The notes: generated from the letters alone by a model not told the origin. A DNA stretch of 63,908 bases from Lachnospiraceae bacterium (GCA_024683645.1 JAIKYA010000055.1:1-63908); one strand, 5' to 3'; counted from the first letter of the stretch, positions 53,016 through 62,047 are shown. A program made the numbers and translations.

Positions 53016-53606
53016 TTATTTTATATAGCGAAGGCTGTATCTTGTCACACCATTATCAGCTGTTACAGTATTATACAGTTCACAGCCAAAATGCTTATAC
53101 ATCTCTGCGTACTCTTTCATATCCGTATCAAATAGAAGCGGCATCCCCATTGTATCCGACATGTTCTTGGCATATGCCACCAGTTCTGAGGCGATTCCCT
53201 GTCCCTGGTGTCCTTTATCAACACAGACCATAAGAGCGTCCAAATGCCGCTTTTTTGCATACTTTGCGTTTGAAGAACCAATCTGTTTTGCAAACCTAAT
53301 CAGGCTCTTAAGTTTCGAGAACCGGATATTTATCAGCATTCTGAAAAGCATCCTGACTTGTGGAAGCTTATGTGCATTTTCTGAATCTTCCAGCCCGATG
53401 AATCCGGTATAATCTTCGTTGGAATACAATTCCCCGGCTTGATATACGTAATCCACATATAGCGCCATATACTTCATGACGTCTTCACTACGTTCATCTA
53501 TAGATCCCCAATTATGAAAAAGCTCATTGGTAACAAAAGCTTCGCCAACAAGAATCCGAATCTTTTCAAGCTGCTTTTCCGATATATGTTCTACTCTGCT
53601 TATCAT
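53016..53606 (-). CDS. GNAT acetyltransferase
   Basis: The gene encodes 196 residues from ATG 53606; a longer frame would need a TTG start. The acetyl-CoA loop is CVDKGHQGQGIASELVAYAKN, and FDTDMKEYAEMYKHFGCELY is the C-terminal part. The N-terminal half is long and helical, as in a poorly studied GNAT branch found in Clostridia. No strong ribosome-binding site is visible. Confidence 0.82.
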   Translation of the reverse strand: MISRVEHISEKQLEKIRILVGEAFVTNELFHNWGSIDERSEDVMKYMALYVDYVYQAGELYSNEDYTGFIGLEDSENAHKLPQVRMLFRMLINIRFSKLKSLIRFAKQIGSSNAKYAKKRHLDALMVCVDKGHQGQGIASELVAYAKNMSDTMGMPLLFDTDMKEYAEMYKHFGCELYNTVTADNGVTRYSLRYIK

Positions 53607-53667
53607 TTCTTCGTGATCACCGCAGTTGCGCAAGGCATCCTTCCGTCAACGACATTTTCTTTCATCA

Positions 53668-53682
53668 GTAGCACGTTATGTT
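53668..53682. repeat. 15-bp direct repeat, left copy
   Basis: GTAGCACGTTATGTT here is identical to 54538-54552. The pair brackets the isomerase gene. Confidence 0.85.
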
Positions 53683-53694
53683 AAAAAAAAATCT

Positions 53695-54522
53695 CTATAC
53701 AAAGTTGGTATCTTTTAACCATTCCACAGACTTTTTGAGTGCTTCAATAGTCTTCGTTTCCAAGACACATCTTGCATTTCTGTTCTTTGCAAATTTAAGC
53801 CTTGATGCCAGATCAATCTCGCCATCACCGAGTGCCAGATGATTCTTGGGAGGTTTTTCAGAACCATCATGAATATGAAAATGAATCAATCGACCTTCGT
53901 GCTTTATTAAATACGGGACGTCTTTCTCTCCCGTAGCTTTAGAATGCCCGATATCCCATGTCAATCCAAAAAGCGGGCTTTCAAGAAGAGAATCTATCGC
54001 TTTCATCTCATATTCATGAAAGCCGTCTGTATTCTCTACAGCAATCATAATATCGCTCCCGGCAATCCATTCCTCACATAAAGAGCGGAATGCTGCAAAA
54101 GAAGCCATATAAGTATCAAAATCCCTGTCATACATTTGAACCTTTCGATCAGGCAGAGTTATGAAGATTCCATGATTCATGTGCATGTTAAGAGTCAATG
54201 GTTGAGTTCTGTCTCCATAAGTGTCACGAAGCGGAAGCAACTCTTTAGCAGCTTCAATCGTTCGCCTTACCGTCTCCAGATATGCTGCAGATACCAGCGG
54301 ATTAAAATCAGCAACATTCAGGTTCTCATCCAGATGAATTGTATAATAAATCCCTGCATATTCCGCTGCTTTGATCAGGGTGTCTATCTGCTCCAGCTTG
54401 TTCACCTGAAACTCCGGGAAATTCATGTTAAGTTCTATGAATTGAAGACCGAGGCTTTTACAAAGATCTATATTGTCCTTTAGTGTTCGATTTTCAATCA
54501 GAGTCGGCATCCCAAACTGCAT
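53695..54522 (-). CDS. Sugar phosphate isomerase/epimerase (xylose isomerase-like TIM barrel)
   Basis: The gene encodes 275 residues from ATG 54522, with AGGAG a few bases before it; a longer frame to 54687 has no such site. Motifs are FIELNMNFPEF, YYTIHLDENLNV, AVENTDG with a metal Glu, TWDIGHSKATG and FHIHDG. This is the AP endonuclease 2 / IolE-like fold with divalent metal ligands Glu, Asp, His. The substrate is unknown. It is flanked by perfect 15-bp direct repeats. Confidence 0.88.
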   Translation of the reverse strand: MQFGMPTLIENRTLKDNIDLCKSLGLQFIELNMNFPEFQVNKLEQIDTLIKAAEYAGIYYTIHLDENLNVADFNPLVSAAYLETVRRTIEAAKELLPLRDTYGDRTQPLTLNMHMNHGIFITLPDRKVQMYDRDFDTYMASFAAFRSLCEEWIAGSDIMIAVENTDGFHEYEMKAIDSLLESPLFGLTWDIGHSKATGEKDVPYLIKHEGRLIHFHIHDGSEKPPKNHLALGDGEIDLASRLKFAKNRNARCVLETKTIEALKKSVEWLKDTNFV

Positions 54523-54537
54523 CTTTATTCTCCTATC

Positions 54538-54552
54538 GTAGCACGTTATGTT
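54538..54552. repeat. 15-bp direct repeat, right copy
   Basis: GTAGCACGTTATGTT, identical to 53668-53682, lies just upstream of the ribosome-binding site of the isomerase gene. Confidence 0.85.
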
Positions 54553-54601
54553 TAAAGATAATGCTGGCATTATGGTATTCCATATTTCCCCTCGCAATTC
54601 T

Positions 54602-55069
54602 TTACCATTGAAGTAGTTCAAGATTAATGGATTTCTCGGTAAAACCATACTTGGCGTACATCTCATAAGCCTGTTTGTTTCTGGCATTTACCTGAAGCTC
54701 AATTCCATCTGCTTTTTTCTGTGTTGCAATTTCTTTTACCTTATCAAAAAAAGCATGACCTATCCCCTGTCCTCTATACGGCTCATCTACAGCCATGCTA
54801 TCAATAAAAACGATGTCTCTTGTAACATGAGCCGGTGTCTCTATGTGGCGGTATTCAAGTCCCATCACGCCAATTACAGCACCGTCACTCTCAGCCACAT
54901 AGAAAGCATCACCAGCTAATGCAGCTTTAAAATCTTCTTTCGAAAAAAGCTGATTGTTTGGTTTATATACGTCAGGGCGCCATGTGACGTGCATATCCTG
55001 AACCTGACTCATTATTCTTAACACTTCTTCATAATCACTTAGCGCAGCTTTTCTTACACTGATTTCCAT
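54602..55069 (-). CDS. GNAT acetyltransferase
   Basis: The 155-residue protein has the standard GNAT core: MEISVRKAALSDYEEVLRIM, DSMAVDEPYRGQGIGHAFFDKV as the acetyl-CoA loop, and ELQVNARNKQAYEMYAKYGF. It is probably a ribosomal-protein or small-molecule acetyltransferase; nothing nearby reveals the target. Confidence 0.92.
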   Translation of the reverse strand: MEISVRKAALSDYEEVLRIMSQVQDMHVTWRPDVYKPNNQLFSKEDFKAALAGDAFYVAESDGAVIGVMGLEYRHIETPAHVTRDIVFIDSMAVDEPYRGQGIGHAFFDKVKEIATQKKADGIELQVNARNKQAYEMYAKYGFTEKSINLELLQW

Positions 55070-55150
55070 AGCTTTACCTTATCCATTCAATTTCCAACTA
55101 TTATACTCAAGTAATAAGCGGCTTACAATCACTTTCATGGTTGCAAACCA

Positions 55151-55360
55151 CTATAAATACTGGATATCCTCTCTTCCATAATTCCATTTTCCAGATAATA
55201 CTTTTGTTTCATGGAAAATGACACTCACATCACCTTCTGATTCGCAGCAATACAAAAGCAGTTCACGATCATTTTTATGACCGCGAACCACGATGAATAC
55301 TGGATTTTCTCCACCTTTTCTTCTCTGAAAATTCCCCATCTTTAGTTTAAAATACATCAA
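55151..55360 (-). CDS. Doubtful 69-residue hypothetical protein
   Basis: An open frame with MMYFKLKMGNFQRRKGGEN at its start ends GREDIQYL. No domain is recognised. The core VFIVVRGHKNDRELLLYC has a decayed echo downstream after the stop codon (the 140-bp duplication), so this may be a fragment of an older gene. There is no good ribosome-binding site. Confidence 0.3.
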   Translation of the reverse strand: MMYFKLKMGNFQRRKGGENPVFIVVRGHKNDRELLLYCCESEGDVSVIFHETKVLSGKWNYGREDIQYL

Positions 55361-55447
55361 GAAACTACGTTCGAAGCGAAGCCTAAACCAAGAATTATTT
55401 CGTTGAGGAAAAATAATCTTCCAAGATAATTTCTTGCTTCTCTTTAG

Positions 55448-55649
55448 TTACGTGGAAGCTTTTTTATTTGCACTTTCAAAATCATCATAGCCAAAAGAAT
55501 TATCATAAAAATTTATGATGGTGCTTAATGATGTACCATGGCTTCCAACTACTATATTTTTTCCTGCCTTCCATTCCTCGCGGACTTAACTCACGAGATC
55601 TGTCATCATGATTGTCATAATTTGGTTCTGCATGCCTTACAAAAAATAC
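55448..55649 (-). pseudogene. Histidine phosphatase (phosphoglycerate mutase-like) remnant
   Basis: Right after the phosphorylase stop the minus strand encodes VFFVRHAEPNYDNHDD then RSRELSPRG, the N-terminus of a histidine phosphatase with RHAEP. In another frame it continues KNIVVGSHGTSLSTI then INFYDNSFGYDDFES and stops at 55448. This is the part with the second catalytic His. The middle of about 80-90 residues is missing and the frame is shifted. There is no start codon at the N-terminus either, so the gene is dead. Confidence 0.75.
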
Positions 55650-56414
55650 TTACTGAGCTTCTGCGACATATTTTGCAAGTTCGAGTGCCATTCTGAAATG
55701 CCTCACATCATGCTGCCCCTTATCTCCGTCTGCCTCGAAACGGGAATCCCATTCGGGAGCATCAAGAAGATCTCCGCTCGTAAAAAATACATACAGATCA
55801 AGGTTTCTGAAAGTACACATTGCCTGAACTCCTGCGCTTTCCATCTCTACCGAGATACATCCGTCCGCCCTGCGTTTTTCGAAATTATTCCTTGTCTCGC
55901 GGTAGAAAGAATCTGTTGTCCATGTTTGTCCGAGAACATAAGGAATTTTATTCTCCGACATGAACTTTTCAACTATTTTACTGTTCGGAATATCTATATA
56001 ATCTGATGCCGGAGCATAATGATAGGATGTTCCTTCATCCCTGTAAGCGGCTGTAGGAACCATTACCCTTCCGTGCGCTATCTCTTTGTTGAGGCATCCC
56101 GCTCCTCCAAACAGAACATATTTATCACAATCAAGTTCTACCGTTGAGTCTTCTATGAGAGCAGTGGTAATCGGTGCACCTACAAATGTTCTGAAGAATG
56201 CAATTCTCTTATTATCGCTTTCTATCAGGTAGATTGTTGTTTTACCTGAAGCTGACCAGAGATCAGCAATTTCCTCTGATGCATAATTATCAGCCACATA
56301 TTTCTCAATCTCATGAGAAAATGTAACTATACATACGTCCACCTTCACGGCATCAGGCTTTTTTATCAGATTTATTATTGCTTCCGACTTGTTGTCAAAG
56401 GTCTCTGTTATCAT
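55650..56414 (-). CDS. Nucleoside phosphorylase superfamily protein
   Basis: The 254-residue protein has the PNP_UDP_1 pattern with FGGAGCLNKEIAHGRVMVPTAA, YRETRNNFEKRRADGCISVEMESAGVQAM (MES motif contacting ribose) and FTSGDLLDAP with the catalytic Asp. It is similar to uridine or purine phosphorylases and should split nucleosides with phosphate; the base is unknown. It ends against the histidine phosphatase remnant. Confidence 0.88.
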   Translation of the reverse strand: MITETFDNKSEAIINLIKKPDAVKVDVCIVTFSHEIEKYVADNYASEEIADLWSASGKTTIYLIESDNKRIAFFRTFVGAPITTALIEDSTVELDCDKYVLFGGAGCLNKEIAHGRVMVPTAAYRDEGTSYHYAPASDYIDIPNSKIVEKFMSENKIPYVLGQTWTTDSFYRETRNNFEKRRADGCISVEMESAGVQAMCTFRNLDLYVFFTSGDLLDAPEWDSRFEADGDKGQHDVRHFRMALELAKYVAEAQ

Positions 56415-56470
56415 CCTACTGTCCTCCTTTTTAAATTGATTCCAGTTTTATTGCTATGTGGCTCCACTTC

Positions 56471-57370
56471 TTATTCTAAGCCCAGCGAATCTGCAATATA
56501 AACCGTATACCCATTAGTAGCAGCCAGTTCTTTAGCCTTTTGTGCAATTTCGGGATCGGTAGTATATTCGATGGCATAAGCATCTTTCCCTGCATCTTTG
56601 ACAAGCTTAATGTAATCCAGAAAGTATTCCCTGTCCTCCGGAGCATTAACTGAGAAAGTGCTATTTTCCCAGTCAACTGCAGTATATACACTCTCCTGGT
56701 TGACTCCATCCAGGATTCCATCAAGATTGCCATGAAGCTTCAAATACTCCCTGACAAATTCATCTCCGCCGTTTATCATCACATAAGCTTTTTTCTCACA
56801 GAGATTTTTCAAAATAGCTCTGACACCCTCAAAAATCTCCTCCGTCGGGTAATTGTAATAGACATCGCAGTTGTCCACAAAGAAGCCGTCTACGCCTTTA
56901 TCTATAAGCTCATCTGCTTTGTCCGATATAAAAAGCTGCCATCTTTCATCTGAAACATCAACCCATTTTTCGTCTTCCCAGTTTTCGTATGCGCCAAGTG
57001 TGATGTTTTCGAAATCCTTGTAATAATCTCTAAAGGCCTCTACAGAGCCAATATTTATGTATGTATAAACCCTGTGCCCGCCTTCCTTTAAGTCCGAAAT
57101 TTCATCTCCCGCATAATACTGGGCATCTATCACGATAATCTCTGGTAAGTCCCTGCTGATAAGCTCCTCTGGCTCGGCGCCTATATATACGCCATAAGAA
57201 GCATCATAGGCATCATAATTATCAGAGGCTTCATAATCATCAGAAGCATCAAAGGCTTTAAAAGCCTTCTCTTTGTTTGTAGCAAAAAAGGATCTTGCAA
57301 CAGCCATAATGGCTACCATCAATAAAACTGCGCATATACCCACGCAGATTCTGAATGTACTTTTATTCAT
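56471..57370 (-). CDS. Exported GH114-like (endo-alpha-1,4-polygalactosaminidase / TM1410) protein
   Basis: The 299-residue protein has an N-terminal signal or anchor helix (about 9-30), then an acidic Asp/Tyr/Ala repeat tract (about 40-58), then a TIM-barrel domain with IVIDAQYYAGDEI, VYTYINIGSVEAF, GVDGFFVDNCDVY and AYVMINGGDEFV. These blocks match the spherulin-4/GH114-type family. It is probably surface-attached and acts on a galactosamine-containing polysaccharide; the activity is not proven for this branch. Confidence 0.8.
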   Translation of the reverse strand: MNKSTFRICVGICAVLLMVAIMAVARSFFATNKEKAFKAFDASDDYEASDNYDAYDASYGVYIGAEPEELISRDLPEIIVIDAQYYAGDEISDLKEGGHRVYTYINIGSVEAFRDYYKDFENITLGAYENWEDEKWVDVSDERWQLFISDKADELIDKGVDGFFVDNCDVYYNYPTEEIFEGVRAILKNLCEKKAYVMINGGDEFVREYLKLHGNLDGILDGVNQESVYTAVDWENSTFSVNAPEDREYFLDYIKLVKDAGKDAYAIEYTTDPEIAQKAKELAATNGYTVYIADSLGLE

Positions 57371-57461
57371 ATTTATCTCAGCCTCCAGAAAATCTCACTT
57401 CCCATCGAACACACAATAACGCTATAATAAAAATACCAAAACATCCTACGGAGAATATTAT

Positions 57462-58244
57462 ATGAATTCAAACATTATTATAGGTATACTCATTCCATTT
57501 GCAGGTACTACGCTGGGATCAGCTGCGGTTTTTTTTATGAAAAAAGAGCTGGATGCAATGGTTCAGCGTGCTCTGACCGGCTTTGCCAGCGGTGTCATGG
57601 TGGCAGCATCCATATGGAGTCTTATAGTCCCGGCATTGGAACAATCAGAAGGAAAGGGAAGTCTCTCGTTCCTTCCGGCAGCAATAGGCTTCTGGATTGG
57701 AATACTCTTTCTTTTATTTCTGGATAGCGTGATTCCTCACCTTCACATGAATGCAGAAAAAGCGGAAGGTCCTAAATCAAAGCTGCAGAAAACCACAATG
57801 ATGGTTCTTGCCGTAACTCTTCACAACATACCCGAAGGAATGGCTGTAGGTGTCGTATTCGCGGGACTTCGTTCAGGCAGTTCCACTGTTACAGCTGGGG
57901 GAGCCCTTGCTCTTGCCATCGGTATCGCAATTCAGAACTTCCCTGAAGGTGCCATTATATCCATGCCGCTTCATGCACAGGGCAAAAGCCGTTTTCGTGC
58001 TTTCCTGGATGGCTTCCTGTCCGGAGCAGTAGAGCCGATAGGCGCACTCCTTACTGTCCTTGCTTCAAGTTTGATTGTTCCCGCAATGCCTTATCTTCTG
58101 AGTTTTGCCGCCGGAGCAATGATGTACGTTGTTGTGGAGGAACTTATCCCAGAAATGTCAGAAGGTGAACACTCCAACATCGGCGTAATTATGTTCGCAG
58201 CAGGCTTCACACTGATGATGGCACTGGACGTGGCACTCGGTTAA
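57462..58244 (+). CDS. ZIP family metal transporter (ZupT-like)
   Basis: The 260-residue protein has eight helices and the ZIP motifs HNIPEGMAVGVVFAG and IQNFPEGAIISMP with the metal-binding His, Asn, Glu and Pro residues, and VVEELIPE later. It imports zinc or another divalent metal. TATAAT at about 57422 may be its -10; GGAGAA lies before the ATG. Confidence 0.94.
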   Translation: MNSNIIIGILIPFAGTTLGSAAVFFMKKELDAMVQRALTGFASGVMVAASIWSLIVPALEQSEGKGSLSFLPAAIGFWIGILFLLFLDSVIPHLHMNAEKAEGPKSKLQKTTMMVLAVTLHNIPEGMAVGVVFAGLRSGSSTVTAGGALALAIGIAIQNFPEGAIISMPLHAQGKSRFRAFLDGFLSGAVEPIGALLTVLASSLIVPAMPYLLSFAAGAMMYVVVEELIPEMSEGEHSNIGVIMFAAGFTLMMALDVALG

Positions 58245-58284
58245 TGTAAAAAGTGTAATCTCTTTTTATAATAAATCTCTATAT

Positions 58285-58839
58285 TTAAAATATGATCTCT
58301 TTCTCGTGATCACGAAGCCATTTGCGCCTCTCCTTGTAGTCCGGAAGAACTTTTTCCACCTCTGCCCAGAATCTGGGAGAATGGTTCATTTCTTTCAGGT
58401 GGCAAAGCTCATGAACGATGACATAATCAATTATCTCCTGCGGCGTAAGCATCAAAAGACAGTTAAAGTTAAGGTTCTTTTTAGAAGAACAGCTTCCCCA
58501 GCGGCTCTTTTGCATACGTATGGTTATCCTGCCGTATTGAACGCCCATGATATCAGCATAGTATCTTACGCGCTCAGGAAGTATCCGCTTTGCTCTGGTA
58601 GTAAGGAGTTTTATTTCCTGCCTGGACAAAGGCTTTACATCTGCCGATTCCCGCTCCATTTTTCTCTTCTCCATCATTTTAAGATGTTTGTCGATCCAGT
58701 CGGCCTTTTCCCCGATAAATCTGTTTATCTCATCCACGGACACCTTGAGCGGTGCTCTCACCACGACCTTTGCATCCGGCGTGATCTCTATGACTAAAGT
58801 TCTTCTTTTGCTCCGAATAAGCTCAATTTCTCTGTTCAT
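58285..58839 (-). CDS. YgjP-like zinc metallopeptidase (DUF45)
   Basis: The gene encodes 184 residues from ATG 58839; an earlier TTG is less likely. It has the family motif VIVHELCHLKEMNHSPRFW (HExxH with a third His), preceded by QKSRWGSCSSKKNLNFN. The family may be a SprT/WSS1-like peptidase; the substrate is unknown. It is downstream of the MATE gene. Confidence 0.92.
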   Translation of the reverse strand: MNREIELIRSKRRTLVIEITPDAKVVVRAPLKVSVDEINRFIGEKADWIDKHLKMMEKRKMERESADVKPLSRQEIKLLTTRAKRILPERVRYYADIMGVQYGRITIRMQKSRWGSCSSKKNLNFNCLLMLTPQEIIDYVIVHELCHLKEMNHSPRFWAEVEKVLPDYKERRKWLRDHEKEIIF

Positions 58840-58916
58840 TCTACCCTTACACAAGACAAATTTTTGTTCTCACAAAAAACACTTGCTCCCATTAACTTGC
58901 ATACTAAACAACAATA

Positions 58917-60287
58917 TCACTTAACTGTTGTCCTTTGAGGTTTCCACAGCACAAGGCGGATAAGGAACAGTGTCCCTCTTACGCACAGTTCGCTGCACAT
59001 GGCGATCCACGCACCCTTAAGGCCGTAGATGCTTCCCAGATAATAAGCCAATGGAATTCTTACAAACCAGACACTCATCAGGTTAAGCACACTGGACATC
59101 AGGGTTTCTCCTGCGCCTCTAAAGACACCTGCTGCCACAATTGATGCCCCGTATAAAGGCTCTGCAAAAGCCTCAATCCTCAGTATTGTAGCGCCAAGCC
59201 TTCTGATCTCCGCATCTGGTGAAAGAATGCCTATCATCCAGGGTGCAAATATCCACATGAGTGCGCCGCTAAAGCCCATGATCACCATCCCAAGAATAAC
59301 TGCCATCCAGCCAAGTCTCTTTGCAAGTTCCTTTCTTTGGGCGCCAATACACTGTCCCACTATCGTAGTCGCTGCTACGCCAATTCCAAATCCCGGCATA
59401 TAGCACAAACTCTCTGCCGTTATGGAAAAAGAGTTTGCGGCAACAGACACCGTACCGAATGGCGAAACAATCCTTGTGAATGCCACGTAAGCAAATCCCA
59501 TGATAACATTATCTATGGCCACGGGAATCGCAATTTTAAGTGCTGCCGATAGCTCTTTTGCCAGGAATGCAGAAAAGCTCACGTTCTCCTTATCTTTGCG
59601 GGAAACTATATGCAGAGCCGGTGACTTCACAAGCAAAATGTACAGCATTACTGCGGCTATTACGACAAATGAAAAAGCAGTGCCAAGGGCCGCTCCCATT
59701 ACTCCGAAATGCGGGATCAAAAGAGCATTAAACAGCACATCCAGTGCACACATGATCACATTAAGGATGCTCGGAATGCGGATATTACCGCTTGACTGTA
59801 TCATTCCCTGCGATGTGAGAAAAAGCTCGCGGACAGGGATTGAAATTGCATAAACAAGAAAATACGCAGCCGCATCTTTTCTGATTGCCTCTTCCCCTCC
59901 CATAATCGCCGGAAGATAAGCGCTCAAAGATATGCATACTGCCATGACAACAAGGCTAAACAAAAAGTTACATAAAAGCCCCCATCTTACAATGACTCTG
60001 GCACTGCTCTCATCCTGAGCTCCTATCCTGTGGGCCACGCATACCGAAAAGCCCATGGAAGCAGCTGTGATTATGCCTCCCACAAGCCAGGTAGTACTGG
60101 AGACAAGGCCAATCGATGCTGATGCATTGGCGCCAAGATGTCCTACCATTGACGCGTCTATATACTGCATGATGATCGAAGAGATCTGCGCCAGAATTGC
60201 GGGTAGACTTAACCTCAAAATAAGCATGGCCTCTTCTCTTACAGTTAGTTTCTGCCCGGTCCTAATCGGCAGTAAATGATCCTTCAT
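58917..60287 (-). CDS. MATE family efflux transporter
   Basis: The 456-residue protein has 12 hydrophobic helices and MATE blocks: LPAILAQISSIIMQYIDASMVGHLG at the start, VCVAHRIGAQDESSARV, and GVAATTIVGQCIGAQRKELAKR in the second half. It exports drugs or metabolites using ion gradients. The substrate is unknown. Confidence 0.94.
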   Translation of the reverse strand: MKDHLLPIRTGQKLTVREEAMLILRLSLPAILAQISSIIMQYIDASMVGHLGANASASIGLVSSTTWLVGGIITAASMGFSVCVAHRIGAQDESSARVIVRWGLLCNFLFSLVVMAVCISLSAYLPAIMGGEEAIRKDAAAYFLVYAISIPVRELFLTSQGMIQSSGNIRIPSILNVIMCALDVLFNALLIPHFGVMGAALGTAFSFVVIAAVMLYILLVKSPALHIVSRKDKENVSFSAFLAKELSAALKIAIPVAIDNVIMGFAYVAFTRIVSPFGTVSVAANSFSITAESLCYMPGFGIGVAATTIVGQCIGAQRKELAKRLGWMAVILGMVIMGFSGALMWIFAPWMIGILSPDAEIRRLGATILRIEAFAEPLYGASIVAAGVFRGAGETLMSSVLNLMSVWFVRIPLAYYLGSIYGLKGAWIAMCSELCVRGTLFLIRLVLWKPQRTTVK

Positions 60288-60349
60288 AAAAAACGTTCCG
60301 TCCCTAATAAATCTATAAATTACTTTCTCAAGCCAAAATGCCCTAATTC

Positions 60350-60388
60350 AAAAAAATCGCCGCTCAGATCCAATCATCCAAGCGGCGA
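60350..60388 (-). terminator. Terminator after the diguanylate cyclase gene
   Basis: A perfect 8-bp stem (60357-60364 with 60381-60388) is followed on the minus strand by seven T residues (60350-60356). Confidence 0.88.
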
Positions 60389-60402
60389 GCTCATTTTGTA
60401 TT

Positions 60403-61908
60403 TTATTTTGTTGAGACTCTGCGGTCAATACCCTTTTTTTCATAATATCTGGTTTTCGACTTATACATTTCACTGTCAGCCTTTTTCTCCAGCTCATGAA
60501 TGTCCAGGCCTTCATTTTCAGCATAAGAAGCATAACCTAAAGAGATAGACAGCGATTCCGAATACTTGCCATGCCATGCGGTCACATATTCTTCTATTTC
60601 CCGGCAAATTTCCTGCGGATCATCGGTATTGATAAGTATGGCAAACTCGTCTCCTCCGGTTCTGTAGACCTTTCCCTTATTTCTGATAGCATGCAAAAGA
60701 CAATCTGCCGCACCCTTTATGAGCTCATCACCGCCGACGTGTCCAACGGTATCGTTTACCTTCTTAAGACCGTTTACATCTGCCGAGAATATCACGAAGT
60801 TCTTTTTGAGTCCCTGCTGCTGATAGGCCAGAAGGTCTTCTTCGTAGCTTCGCCTGTTAAACAGCCTTGTAAGCTCGTCAGTCATTGCAATTCTGATAAG
60901 GCTCTCCTCGCGCTGTTTTTCATCTTCAACGTTTCTGGTGGTAAAAACAATTCTGTAGGGAACGTCGTTTTCATCCACATCAATAGGAATGTACTGGGCT
61001 TTGAACCATCCGTCCACAACGTCGACAAAGTCATCACTGATAAGTCTTTTCCCAACGAGTCTTGATCTTACGGTCGTAAGATCCGTAAAAGCAATAAATT
61101 TTTCAAGCTGATCCGGCATTACTCTCTCCCGAATCTTCGTGCTCAATATGGTATGGGTTTGAGTCGGCAGATCAATACTACGTTTAACCTGTACAGTATC
61201 TCTGACAGACATCTCAGTATTCTCAACAAAATCAATCAGATTAACCTTGTCATAGATATCAGCAATAGCCCTGAGAATGTCCATTTTTTCCCGTATTTCC
61301 GAATCCTTTGACTTCTGCAGCTTGATTGCAGCCTCCGATGTATCATGAAGTGAATGATATCGCACACACATTCCGATTGCAGAAACCAGCGTCAGAATAA
61401 AGTAGTTAATAACATTAATTCCATCGGCACCATCTACAATCATGAAAATTGCAAATTGAATCGTATACGTTCCCAATGTAAAAAGAGTACTGAGCCAGGG
61501 CCTAAGCGCTATAAAACAGACCAGCATAACCTCAACAGCGTAAAATGTCAGGATTTGTTCGTCTTCTACATACTTTGCGTATGAGGACCACATCGCCCAT
61601 ATTGACATAACCGAATAGTAAAGTGAATTAAGCAGCACCGCCTGAATATGATCCAATGAATCTTTTTTTAAAAGAAACTTTGTAAAAAAGTATCCGGCAA
61701 GACATGTCAGGATGCAGAACAGTACACTGTAAATACTGAGCCACTCCTTACCTCCAATATTCTCTCTGGTAAGAATAAACACAGATAATGCTATGGATTC
61801 AAAAACAGCTACGATGATAGAGATATTCTTGATACTCTTCATGCTGCTTTTATCCATCAGCTCTACTACTTCTTTATCTATTTTAGGAAAGAAAAACTCT
61901 TTTACCAT
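60403..61908 (-). CDS. Membrane-bound diguanylate cyclase
   Basis: The gene encodes 501 residues from ATG 61908 (AGGGTGAC upstream). About six N-terminal helices (20-190) are followed by a PAS-like segment (about 200-325) and a GGDEF domain with an intact active site GGDEF at 418-422 (TGGDEFAILI). No inhibitory RxxD is seen five residues before it. It should make cyclic di-GMP, opposed by the HD-GYP protein at 34.3-38 kb. Confidence 0.93.
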   Translation of the reverse strand: MVKEFFFPKIDKEVVELMDKSSMKSIKNISIIVAVFESIALSVFILTRENIGGKEWLSIYSVLFCILTCLAGYFFTKFLLKKDSLDHIQAVLLNSLYYSVMSIWAMWSSYAKYVEDEQILTFYAVEVMLVCFIALRPWLSTLFTLGTYTIQFAIFMIVDGADGINVINYFILTLVSAIGMCVRYHSLHDTSEAAIKLQKSKDSEIREKMDILRAIADIYDKVNLIDFVENTEMSVRDTVQVKRSIDLPTQTHTILSTKIRERVMPDQLEKFIAFTDLTTVRSRLVGKRLISDDFVDVVDGWFKAQYIPIDVDENDVPYRIVFTTRNVEDEKQREESLIRIAMTDELTRLFNRRSYEEDLLAYQQQGLKKNFVIFSADVNGLKKVNDTVGHVGGDELIKGAADCLLHAIRNKGKVYRTGGDEFAILINTDDPQEICREIEEYVTAWHGKYSESLSISLGYASYAENEGLDIHELEKKADSEMYKSKTRYYEKKGIDRRVSTK

Positions 61909-61955
61909 GCTGTCACCCTGTATTAAGAACAGATTTCGACACATTACACATTATC

Positions 61956-61988
61956 ATTATACCACTACATTTATTATGGTTAATGGTA
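61956..61988 (-). promoter_or_regulatory. Promoter of the diguanylate cyclase gene
   Basis: The minus strand reads TTAACC, a 16-nt spacer and TATAAT (61956-61961), upstream of the GGDEF gene. An ACTTATT/AATAAGT inverted repeat follows at about 62003-62019. Confidence 0.6.
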
Positions 61989-62047
61989 TATCAGCAGATT
62001 TTACTTATTCTTAATAAGTCTAAAGTGGCAGGTAATTTTTTGCACTG

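Larger units (their letters stand above)
55070..55649. other. Decayed region with gene remnants and an imperfect tandem duplication
   Basis: There is no intact gene here except a doubtful 69-codon frame. Segments 55146-55165 and 55286-55305 match at 18 of 20 positions and their flanks resemble each other over about 45 bases, so a 140-bp unit was duplicated and has decayed. The right part holds a broken histidine phosphatase gene. Confidence 0.6.

Noticed and set aside
53668-54552. Isomerase unit as an integron gene cassette
   Set aside because: The repeats are short direct copies without the paired inverse core and core sites of attC, and no integrase gene is seen.
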